64,000 nucleotides of DNA, from NCBI GenBank assembly GCA_030268105.1, contig BSDZ01000019.1:40001-104000 (forward strand). The letters are read 5' to 3'. This DNA comes from Volvox africanus (lineage: Eukaryota; Chlorophyta; Chlorophyceae; Chlamydomonadales; Volvocaceae). Under the pieces are notes generated by a model that saw only the letters and a program-made list of their open reading frames with translations, had not been told where the DNA came from and made no database searches. This document shows positions 23,278 through 33,743 of this stretch, one piece after another (position 1 is the first letter of the stretch; the number at the start of each line of letters is the position of its first letter). The position numbers and the translations under genes are program-made.

Positions 23278-24398
23278 TGCGGCTGCCTAGAGGATGTGAG
23301 GGAGGGGATGTGGGGGAGGGGTGAGCCCACCGCGATCTCCATCAATCCTACTCCCTTCATCTCCGGACCGTCAGGAGGCGTTTGGGTTTCGCATGATCGA
23401 ATTTTGGCTCAGAGTGAGAGTGTGTGTGTGTGAGAGAGAGGGGGGGGTGAAGAAGATACAGGACTGGTGTCATGGAAGATATATTGCATAACAGGGGGAC
23501 CCAGTCAGGTCACGACGAACCGGCGGATGGTAGTCAGCAGGGGGGGGGACATACAGCGACGCTAATGTGGGAGCGTGGAGAGTTCTAAATGAAGTTGGTG
23601 TTGTGAGGAGAGGCACGTGGGAGGGGGAGGGGAAGATGCCAATCATTTAAATTAAATATTAATTTTGTCCATTTTGTGGACGAGCGGAAGTGTGTACGGC
23701 TTATGATCATCTTAGATGTGGATTGTGATAGTGGAATTGAGAGGCGGGAGTGAGGCTTGAGAGGCGCTGTCTGCGGAGGGCGTGCAGCAGCTCAAATAAC
23801 CCTATATATCTTGTGCGGGTCGGGTCAGTTACAGCGCTACGTGTTGTATGTTGGGTTGGGTTGCAGCGCTGTCGTGATCAAGTGATACGTGTCAAGTGGA
23901 AAACTAACTGCCGTACGCATGAGTACGGACAGTCGCATATTTGAAATCTTTATTACAACCAGAGGCCGGAAGGGGGTTCCTAAGCATTAAAAACCCAACA
24001 GTGGCGTCACAGGCGGACACTCCTCGACACCGCCGATATAACCTTCGTTAGAAAGGTCGGTCGCGGGATCAGACGCAGGCTGCTCCGAAACCCTCCTCCG
24101 CGTCCGCCGCCGACCAAACACCTCGTTCGCCAGTTCAGAGTTTCGGCATCTCACAGCTCCCCTTAACGCCGACCTTAACACCGTCCGGTGAAGCTGTAAG
24201 CGGCCCCAACCTTTACTCGGGCAACCCCTCACAGCGCCGTACACCCGTGATTGGGTCACTCCGCGCATCTCCCCGGCTCTTCTAGCTTTACGGAAGCCGA
24301 TTCAGTCCCTCACCAACACGCCTCAATCACCTTCCCCCTGCATCCCTCAATCACCTCCACCCCATCTCGGCATCCATCCCATCCACCCGGCCCCTCTG
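23278..24398. other. Intergenic, convergent 3' flanks
   Basis: Lies between two convergent genes. It contains a (GT)/(GA) run at 23413-23440 and an AT-rich patch at 23645-23670 (AATTAAATATTAATTTTGTCC), possibly 3' processing signals. No gene seen; the frame at 23987-24268 lacks recognisable content. Confidence 0.6.
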
Positions 24399-27300
24399 CT
24401 ACGATGACGCCTTGCTGAGCCGCAGCATCTTGTTCTCATCCGCCACCCGCTCCAACTCCCCTGGACCCAGGGGCAGCTGCATACACACACATACACACGC
24501 ACACGCACACACACATTAGGGGTGTGGAAGGATGAGCGTGGAGCGAAGACCCGCAAACACAGCGCAGAGGGACCCCGGACACCGCTACTTACGCGAGCGG
24601 GAGTTCTTCAGCAACCAAGGGCAGGGCTTGCACTCCCCGACTGTTCAGCGCCCCGCGCCTCCACCTCCTCACCCCGCATCCTTCACCCCTCCCCTCCCTG
24701 GCGCACCTCCATGCACTCCTCGATGACCACTGGTCGGTCCACCTGGCCACTGGAGCTGCCCTCGCTCTCCATGACGCGAACCACCTGTGCAGTGATGCAC
24801 CCACAACGATAAACGAATAACCGAATCACTACGTAGTCACCCCCCCCCCACACACACACACACAACTGAAATGCAACTACGAATACCCCCCGCCCCAGTC
24901 CCCACTGCGGCCCTCCTACGTCCCCCGTCACCCCCTGCCGTATCCTGCCCCTACCTCCATTCCCGCCTCCACTTTCCCGAACACCACATGCTTCCCGTCC
25001 AGGTGGGGCTGCGGGCGGTCCAGTGGCGGGAAGGGGGGGGATGTGCGGGTTTGGATATCAGCTTGGGAAGGAGGAGTTTTTGCGTGAATTTGTCTGCGTG
25101 TAATTTCCATGTCAATGTCGTACAGAACTGTGTATTGTCAATTCGGCCCCGTCCCTCTTCTCTCCATACACACCTGACGACACGACTACCTGACCTCCGC
25201 CCCCACGACCCCACCCCCTTTTCCCCTTCAATTCGGAGATTTTACGGATCCGAAATGACCCAACCGAATGCAATTCTGGACACATGGTGCATTACCCGCC
25301 CTCCCCCCTGTCACCCCCCCCAGCAGCAGACCTGCGGTGCCAGTGTGATGTAGAACTGCGAGCCGTTGGTGTCCGGGCCCGCATTCGCCATGGCCAGCAG
25401 CCCAGCGGTGTCGTGGCGCAGTTTGAAGTTCTCGTCCTGATGACACACGGGGAAGAGGGACGCGGGGGAGGGTCAGGAAGAAGGGCAGAGGAACGCGTAG
25501 TGGTTGTAGTGGTTGTGGTGGTTGCGGTAGTTGTGGGGGTGACGCAGGAGAAGAAGCGGAAGAAACGGAACAGTCGTGGCGGCGGGATGAAGGTGGAGAG
25601 GGAGGGGGGAGAGGGGGAAAGGAGGCCTCAGGAGGCGCAGCAGTCCCCCATCAGCACTCGTGGTCACCGCGGGAGCACCACATCGGCCTCCGCCCCCTCC
25701 AGCCCGGGTACCGAATGCAGCGGTTCGCACCGCCCTGTAGGAGTTGCTGGCTGCTGAGACCTGTCAGTGCGCTGCTGTACATCCCCCCCCCACATCGTAC
25801 ACCCATACCCACACGCCCACCCACCCACCCACCCACCGGGAATCGCTCTCCATACACGGACTCTCCGCCGGTCCCATCTCCGTTCGTGAAGTCCCCTCCC
25901 TGGAGCGAGGGTGCGGAGGGAGTACGGGGATTGGGAGGTGGGACGCAGCGGGGGCTGGCTGGTGGCAGACAGCCTCACCAAATGGATGCGGGCAACCACC
26001 TCTGTGGGCTGTTCGGTAAGGGGGGAGGGTTCGTGGCGAGCTGGATACCGGGTGATCCGGGGTCCTAACGGGAGGGGTGATATTGGGCCTTACGTCTCAT
26101 ACACCACGCGCTGAGGATTTCCAAAACCCCACCTTCCCCTCACCGCACAGTCCCCCTCCCCCCTTCACCTGCAGCATGAAGCCCGGAATGATCCTGTGGA
26201 ACCTGTGTACGACTCGGGGGGAGGGGGGAGGGGGGAGGAGGGAAACCGAATAAACGAGACACGATACCGCTGAAGACGCTGCTGTTATGCACGGCTAACC
26301 TCGTAAGGGGGAAGCCGAAGTGTGGGAGGGGGGAGGGGGGAAACGGACATCGGCATGTGGCATGCGGGAGGCGGGAGGAACTCCGAATGAAAAACCCTGC
26401 TTTCAAATGCCAGGCTCGGAACGGCAGTAGCAACCCGGGGGGGGGCCACCTCCCCGACAGCGCTAGCCGCATGCGCATCCCCCCTCCACCCGCCCTCAGC
26501 TCACGAGCAGCCGCGGAGGTGCAGCGGCTTCCCTGACAGCGGAGAGACGCCCTTCTCCCCGGACACCAGCGCACGGAAGTTCTCAGCTGTCTTGGGTACG
26601 ACATTGCCGTACAGTCCACACACCACAGTGCCTGCCGGCTCTCCGCCGATGCTGATTTTCAGGCCGACCTGTCTCCCCCCAAGTGGTGGTGGGGGGATGT
26701 GGGAGAGGCGGAGGGAGGGGGAGGGGAGGGGGAGACGAACATCGAAACACTGGTAATGATCGCTGACGAAGCCAGGACTAACCGTCAAGGATGACTGACT
26801 GTTGTCCGCGTCCAAGGCTGCTGCCGACGCGGAGACCCAAACAAATGTAAACTAGGTTGCCGCAAAGGCCGCTAAGAGGAGGGGGAGGGAGAGGCGCTGT
26901 GTGTTCACCACCGCCAATGATTCACTCATTGGGTGGCACCAAGGCACGTCAGGATACAGAGCCCGCAGAAGGGCCGACCCATGGGTCCCTTCAAGGCATC
27001 CTCCAACCCCAAATAGCACGACTAACCCAGCTTGCGAAGATACGTTCATTGAAGAGATCATGTTCACAATGCCGGCCCTGTCGCTGCACGCTCTCGCCCG
27101 TTCCGTTTTCCTACTCCACAAACCTCCAACGTCCAACCACCCCACCATTGCTAACTACCAACTACCCCACCACCCCCACTTCCCCCGCCCGACCCACCCG
27201 GTGTGTGGTGGTGGTATCCGGTCGGTCGCTGTCCAGAAGGGCCTCCCAGCTCATGTACCCGCTGGTCTTCTTGACCAGCGTGAGGGCCACGTAGCGGGCC

Positions 27301-28261
27301 GCCGCCGCCGCCGCCTCGGTGCCGGCGCCGTCGCTGGGGCGGGTCTCCAGCGTCCAGAAGCAGTCTGGTGGAACACACGGGGGGTCAGGGGGGGAGGGTG
27401 GGGCCAGGAGGCGCTGCGGCCAGCAAGGTATCTCACCAGCCGTATGCTGATGACGTCAGTTGTCCAGTAGTGCAGATCACTGACCCGCACTCCTCCATTG
27501 GGTCACTGCACGGCTGTTTGGATGTTCCATTTGCCTAGGCCTCCCTCTCGCCCTTTCGCGTATCGTCCTTTTCCAACCCCAATCCCCCGCCCCCCCTCCT
27601 CTTACTGACCGTCCACCATTACCTCCCCCGCATCCGCCAGGCTGCCCGACAGCACCGGCTGTCCGCGCACCGCCAGCCTCAGCCGCCGCGGGTGGACCTC
27701 CAGAGTCACGTCGCGGCCCCGGACGCCCTCCGCCACAGGCACCTCCACCTGCACCTCGTCAGTGGTCTGAGACCACCGGATCTGGTCCGCGAAGGGCCCT
27801 TCCTGCGGGTGGCGGGAAGTCAGACGGAAGGGATCAGACGAGTCAGACGGACTGACCGACCGACCGATCGACAAACAGACAGACAGATAGTTCAACGAAT
27901 GGATAGCAAGTAGAAGCTCCAAGGCAGGAAGGGGACGTGCGGCTGCAGAGGGTTGGTAGCACAAACGAAGGCCGTCGCGGAATCCGGTCGATGTAGGATT
28001 GGGAATGTAGGGTGGGGGATCTTAGGATGTTTCCAAAGCTAAACAGTGATCATGATGGCAAATGATAGGGATAAGAAGTTTCGCAGCATCTTACGACCGA
28101 TAATCGTTTCGATGGAAGTATATTGGCAACCATCCGGTTCTTGATCAGATGCAACATTGAGTCTTAGTGAAAACACAAAAGGAGTTTGCATCGTGTGGCA
28201 CATCTACAACATTGTTCAACAACAGATGAACGTCGCTTCCGTCCTCAAGCGCAGCAGCCAT
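24399..28261 (-). CDS. CS (p23-like) domain fused to cyclophilin-type peptidyl-prolyl isomerase
   Basis: Prolyl cis-trans isomerase with an N-terminal Hsp90-cochaperone-like CS domain. A short first exon with the ATG at 28261 reads [19 protein letters not shown]. The CS exons (about 27609-27812 and 27230-27365) give [18 protein letters not shown] and [12 protein letters not shown]. Cyclophilin exons then run in order: [13 protein letters not shown] to KPLHLRGC (about 26500-26670), [48 protein letters not shown] to [34 protein letters not shown], and a C-terminal [18 protein letters not shown] with the stop at 24399. Catalytic Arg, Phe, Met and Gln of [11 protein letters not shown] are present. 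The position of human CypA Trp121 is His, as in CyP40, which predicts weak cyclosporin binding. The two exons upstream of 27812 could be more than one. Confidence 0.88.
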
Positions 28262-28791
28262 CGCCGAAACTTCCAGACAGCGGCAGCCTCGACGGTGGAA
28301 AGAAATAGCGCACCGTTTTCAAAAGAGCCTTTACTGAAACAGTTGATCGGCGGCAACGGGCTCCCAGACGATGCCTTCCGACTACAGGACGCGATTGTGA
28401 ACATGAAGCACTCCGAGACGACATGGCACGGCTAGCGTTCATTTTAATAATACTTATGACTGCCTGTCAAGATCTTAATTGTCTAAACAACCTAGGCTAA
28501 ATCTTTCTGTTCGCACTTAGACACACCCACATTAAGTTTTAGAACGCGTGTACGACGCCAGGACCGATAAATGCATGCTCGTGTGCTAATCCAACAATCA
28601 GGCACAAACATCCTTTTAAACACGTTCGCGCCATATAGCAACTTGGTCAGTCCTAATTGCATCATTTTGGTTGCCTTCTCGGCTAGTCGATATCTGTCGA
28701 TTTCATTTTCGTGATACGCGCAAGGAAAGCGAGCGTTCTTGATTTGCGCGATACAGCCATATGCCTGCGTGGCTAAAAGCTTTATAACGTC
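28262..28791. promoter_or_regulatory. Divergent promoter region between cyclophilin and Clp-N genes
   Basis: 530 bp between opposing start codons, AT-richer than the neighbouring exons. It should contain both promoters; no defined element is recognised. Reading frames at 28492-29028 on the minus strand overlap the next gene's first exon and are discounted. Confidence 0.45.
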
Positions 28792-29960
28792 ATGCTCGGA
28801 CCCGCCACTGGATCGCTCAGGCAGCTCAGTGCTGGTTTCGGCGCGCCTGTTTGTCCTGCGCCAATCCCGTCCAGAGCACCAACTCGTATCAGTCTCCTCC
28901 CGCATCCAAATGCCTTCCACGGACGCGATACCGCCGTCACCCATTGGCCCATCGGCCGCGTCGAAGGCTGGCGGTTTCGCAGTATCCAATACGGCAGCGG
29001 TGCCCGTCCTCCACACCTTAGCGCTCAAACACGGCCGCTTTCCTCGCGGGCTTGCGGCTGCAGGAGCTCCGTCGCCGCTACAGGCCCATTAACGGGGCAG
29101 CGGCGGCATTGCGGCCGACTCTCCGCGTCATCAGCGTCAGGGCCCCGCTCCAGCGACCTGCCGTTTAGTCAAGAAACTGCCCGCGCTCTGCGTGCAGCCA
29201 AGGATCAAGCTGTACGGCAGGGCCTCATGTTTGCGGGCCCCGATCAGCTCTTGCTCGGCATCCTGGCATCCGCTGAGAGGAGCGACCCCCCTCCCTCGAC
29301 CCCTCCCTCGACTCGGGGCGATGGGGCCGGCGGAAGCAGTGGCAGCTCAGCGGCGTTGCTTCTGCAGACGGCGCTTGGCGGGGGCGATGTTGATTCGGTA
29401 CGTGAGTGGTTGAATGAGCAAACGGGGGCAGTGGTGCCCATAATGTACGGCGCTGCTGGCCAAAGAGGCAGCGCCGATGTCGTTGGATTTGGTGGCGGCG
29501 GTGGCGGAGGGTCATCCAGGGACGTCAGCAGCTCCTGGTTGCGGCCGTCAGATGTGGAGTTCACGGCGGCGGCGAGGGAGGTGATGCGGAGAGCGGCAGC
29601 GGGAGCGGAGGCCATGGGTGAGGCGAGGAGGCGGGGAAGGGGTCGCCGATATGGGTTTTGTGCCCGCCAGGGGTTTTGGGCGGCGGCGAGGAGTGCCTCT
29701 GTATGACCCTTCACATACTCATTCATCCACCCGGTGTGTCCCGACCTCGTCAGAGGGGGAGGGGGAGGGGGATACACCCCGTTTCGGAATTGGAAACAGA
29801 TGCAGTTCGTGGAATATTGCCCCATCAATGAACACTGAAGACGCGGTCCCACATACACACACACACACACACACATACACACACACACATGCACATACAC
29901 AGACACAGACACAGACACACACACACACAGACACACACACAGACACACACACACACACAC

Positions 29961-29993
<33 letters not shown>

Positions 29994-30064
29994 GACACAG
30001 ACACAGACACAGACACAGACACACACACACACAGACACACACACAGACACACACACACACACAC

Positions 30065-30095
<31 letters not shown>

Positions 30096-31447
30096 TACAC
30101 AGACACAGACACAGACACAGACACACACACACACACACACACACGCGCCCTCGCTCCTCTTCCGCCCTTCGGCCCCTCCCTTTCCCCCCTCACGCCTTTG
30201 TCCCCCGGCCCCTCAGGGAGCCGCAGTGTGGGCTCGTACCACCTGCTGATGGTGCTGATGGGAACCGAGGGGGAGCGGGACAGCGCAACTGAGAGGGTGG
30301 GGGAAGGGGAGGGGGAGGGCTCGCTGGCGTCAGGGTCAGGGGCGGTGGCTGTGGCGGTGGAGTCATCATCGGCGGCCCCCTCCCTAGTGTTGCGGTGGAC
30401 CCCCCAGCCCCGGCCTGAAGGCGAGACTGCTCCCGATGTGGCGGCGGCGGAGGAGGGGGGGCTGGCAGCTGGACACGGTGACGGGAACGTTCAGACAGCG
30501 GCCAGCGGCGGTGGCAACACCACCATCAACAGCAACAGCAGCAACAACCGGATCTGCGGGTTGCTGCCGGTATTGTTGCGCGCTGTGGGTGCAGATACGG
30601 CATCATTGCACAACCAGGTGAGTGGGCCTTATGGAGGGCCAAGGCGGACGAATTAAGAATTCCAGGGGGGTTGAAGGACCGGGTGAAACACACACCGGCG
30701 TGTCCGTCAACCGCTGCTCAGTGGAAGTGTGACTGGTACGGGGATTTTTTGGGGGGGAAGGAGGGAAACTGTGATTGGGACACGGGCCCTTAGCCTCTAG
30801 GATGTACGGCACCTGTGCGCGAGGTCAGGTCAGGTCAGACCACAATTTTCGTACCATTATGAGATCGCTCTGTCCTCCAATTTTTCTAAAGAAAACAAAT
30901 TGAAAAAGAGATCCGCCATCCGGTGGTTATGGGTTCCGGAGCTGTTGTTTGTTGTTTCGTTGGCTTGATGCGGATGTGCGCCGTATCCGTTTCGTTGGTC
31001 CGTTGACACCCCGTGCAGCTGCTGGCCCTGGCGGAGGCGGACGGGGAGAGCCCTCAGTTGCCTGATGCAGCGGTGGCGGCCTACCGGGATGCGGTACGCA
31101 ACCCGCGATAGTGGGATTCACACATCCGGATAGCACGAGGCATCACAGGGCATACGGAACTTGGCCTGTTTGGCAAGCGCCTTCTTCGCCCACCTTGCCG
31201 CCTTTGCAAGTTGGTTGAGACCTGCGTCTTCGACTCACTGGTTGAGGACCGGCGTCTCTCGGAGGGCATTTCGCTGATTATATTCGTACGTAATGTACGG
31301 CTGCCTATGCAGGTTGAGCACCTCAGGGAGACGTACAGGCGGCAAGTGTCTCTGCCGTACTACGAGCGGGACGATGCGGCGTTCCGGAGGGCGAGCATCT
31401 CCCTTGCCGAGATGGCTTCAAAACGGGTGCGGCACGGGGCAGTGTGA
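28792..31447 (+). CDS. Clp N-domain protein, plastid ClpT-like accessory subunit
   Basis: Four exons with consistent phases: 28792-29617, 30217-30617, 31019-31093 and 31313-31447. The first 115 or so residues are Arg/Ser/Ala-rich, as in a chloroplast transit peptide. Then come the two Clp-N repeats: [20 protein letters not shown] with [14 protein letters not shown], and [18 protein letters not shown] joined to [17 protein letters not shown]. The C-terminus is [20 protein letters not shown] to RVRHGAV. There are no AAA+ modules, so this is a stand-alone Clp-N protein like ClpT1/T2, which stabilise the plastid ClpPR protease core. Both repeats carry long Gly/Ser/Ala insertions, making the protein larger than land-plant ClpT. 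Subunit identity is inferred from domain content. Confidence 0.82.
29851..30144. repeat. Compound (CA)n microsatellite in ClpT intron 1
   Basis: Nearly 300 bp of CA dinucleotides broken at regular places by CATACA and CAGACA units, with a higher-order repeat of about 115-120 bp visible as two similar halves (from about 29900 and 30010). The long Cys/Val and His/Thr reading frames across it are artefacts. Confidence 0.95.
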
Positions 31448-31493
31448 GGGTATGGGGGTGGGGGTATGTGAAGTGGTGAGGGATGCGGCGCGC

Positions 31494-31614
31494 GAGGGGG
31501 AGGGGGAGGGGGAGGGGGAGGGGGAGGGGGAGGGGGAGGGGGAGGGGGAGGGGGAGGGGGAGGGGGAGGGGGAGGGGAAGGGGAAGGGGAAGGGGAAGGG
31601 GGAGGGGGAGGGTC
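31494..31614. repeat. (GGGGAG)n purine tract 3' of ClpT
   Basis: About 20 tandem GGGGAG hexamers with an internal block of GGGAAG variants at 31573-31596. All-purine on the plus strand, within 50 bp of the ClpT stop codon. It can form G-quadruplex or triplex DNA. Confidence 0.95.
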
Positions 31615-33743
31615 TCATTGCCCCCCCCCCTCAGCGGCATGTCCACCGAAAGCTCTCAGCAGCCCCGCGTTACCCGGGGAGGTGGGTACCCGGGAGGGGG
31701 GTGCGGCGTTCTCGCGCTCTCCGAGCCGGGGACGAGCCGAGTTAACATGAAGAGTGTGTATTGGTGATCTTCGGAGCCACGTATGTGTACGACAACTGGT
31801 AATAAAGGACTCATCCGACCCTTCGTTTCCGCCCCTTCCCGTTCCATCATATGAACGACATCGGGACATGTACGAGGGCAGGGAAAAGGCGTACAGGCGA
31901 CGGAGGAAGAGGATCCGTATGAGTGAGGGGTAGTTGTTGGTTAGGGCCAAACTACCATAAGCAGCTTGGCTTACGAGTGTCATTTATGTCGTTTGCGGTT
32001 CAGTTTGTACCCGAGGTGTGGGGAGGGGGGGCAGCAGCTGATGCCACCTCGTCACCTGGTGGGGCCCTCCAGCGCGAGACTGCTAGGGGGCCTTATGTGG
32101 CGCAGCCCCGTTTGGGATATATCTGAGGGGGAAACCGCCTCGTGACAGGGTGAGCTGAGTGAAGCTCCGGAGGTGGCGGTGCTGGCAAGGTGTCTCAGCT
32201 GAGGCAAGAAGGCGGGAGGGGGGGACTCGTATTCGGATAGGAGGCTTCATCGGGGTGGGGACCTTATGGAGGTAACTGGGTGTGTGTGGGGGGGGTTCTT
32301 GTCGCCGACCCGCAGTCGACTCTGTATCAATTACTCTGGTACATGTACGACACTTCTTTCCCCTGTTTGCCTGGTCGCCCAAGGGCACGTGTGAGGTGTG
32401 TTTGTTCCCACACGTAAGGCCCATAAGGTTGTCGTACGAACTTCTAGATACCTTTCGTTGAGTTTGTGCACCCTTCACTAGTAATACCAATGGACCTATC
32501 ACCACCTGTCCTCACTGTCATCAGCCGCAGCTAGGCTTGCGGCAAAACCCGAGCAGTACTGCAAACCCTAATCCAGCATCCATCCATCTGGAGGAACAAG
32601 AGCTTCCAGCAGCGCCGTTGCACATGCTGCTGATTGTCAAACACGACTCAGCGGAATCACCTCCTCGGGGCGCCGCATGCTTGGGCGCTCATACGGCACT
32701 ATGTAACCCGCCGGCACCCGCCGTGACGAGACCAGCCGTTCTCCTCCCCCCTCACGTCAACTATGTACGACACACACACACACGCACAAACACACACGGC
32801 GACTGAGTGGCTGTTATGCGTCTGTTAGTGTCCTTCCGGATCACTGCAACGCCCACAACGCATGAAGGACACGCACCAAACAAAGCGGCGACGAAAATCC
32901 AGAAATATGTGTCATGCAAGGATTGGTCACATCCATCACCTTATGGTGTGTCGACACTAAAGAGCCAAGAACCGGATAACTAGTATTGCTGCCATACACT
33001 CAACACCCAACACTGTGGAAACCCCGGCGGGTTTATGGGCTGTCTCGCAAAGCCGCACATGCCCCCCTGTGTCCCCCCCCTTTCACCGGAAACACCACCC
33101 TCCCCCGTTACTACCCCCGGGGAGAGTGTTTCAACGGTCCTCCTCTTCGGGTCGGGGGCACTTCAGTTCGGGGATCAGCTGCCCTTGGCCACTTGGCCAC
33201 TTGGCTATTCAGCCAGTGATCCAGGGCCAGCTAGATGCGTCACAAATACATACGTAAAATCACAGGCCACCGCTGATTCCCAAAGTTCACGACGACCCGT
33301 AGCAGCAACAACAACAACACCAGAGCTAGCTAGCTCCGCCGCCGCACCTCAACATCCTGCGGTTTAACCACCAGCAATCCCCCCCATACACACACACGTA
33401 GTGCATAGGCAGATCCATAAATTGTACGGCATAGCAAGCGAGCGCGATACGGCATTCTATGAGGCCGCCTCATTGTCACCAGGTTCTCGTTCCTCATGCA
33501 GCTCTTGCTCAAAGCGACGCCTGACCTGGAGAAGGTGGCCTCCCCCGCGGCGCCCGCTGCTGCTGCCGCGAACATCATGTGAGGGAATGAAAGAGCGGCG
33601 CACCTGCGTGCAGCTCAACGCCATCTCATGTCCTCCGGGACCCTGAGAGCAGAGATAATGGCGGTGAGAAGGCTCTCCTCATCCCGTCCAGTTGTCAGTG
33701 CGGTGCGGTGCACTTCGACACCATCGTCGTACAATGCCTGCCA
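31615..33743. other. Spacer, no firm gene
   Basis: Contains a short (CA)n at 32767-32797 and several antisense-overlapping frames. One plus-strand segment at about 33489-33584 (FSFLMQLLLKATPDLEKV, after an acceptor-like CACCAG, ending in stop) looks like a terminal exon, but I find no upstream exons. The opposite strand there is equally open (MMFAAAAAGAAGEATFSRSG), so I leave it unassigned. Confidence 0.5.

Noticed and set aside
29244..30656. Long Cys/Val and His/Thr repeat proteins on both strands
   Set aside because: They are translations of the CA microsatellite in the ClpT-like intron and end where it ends.
31323..31767. Pro/Leu- or Gly/Arg-repeat proteins
   Set aside because: Produced by the GGGGAG tract, open in all frames because the repeat lacks stops.
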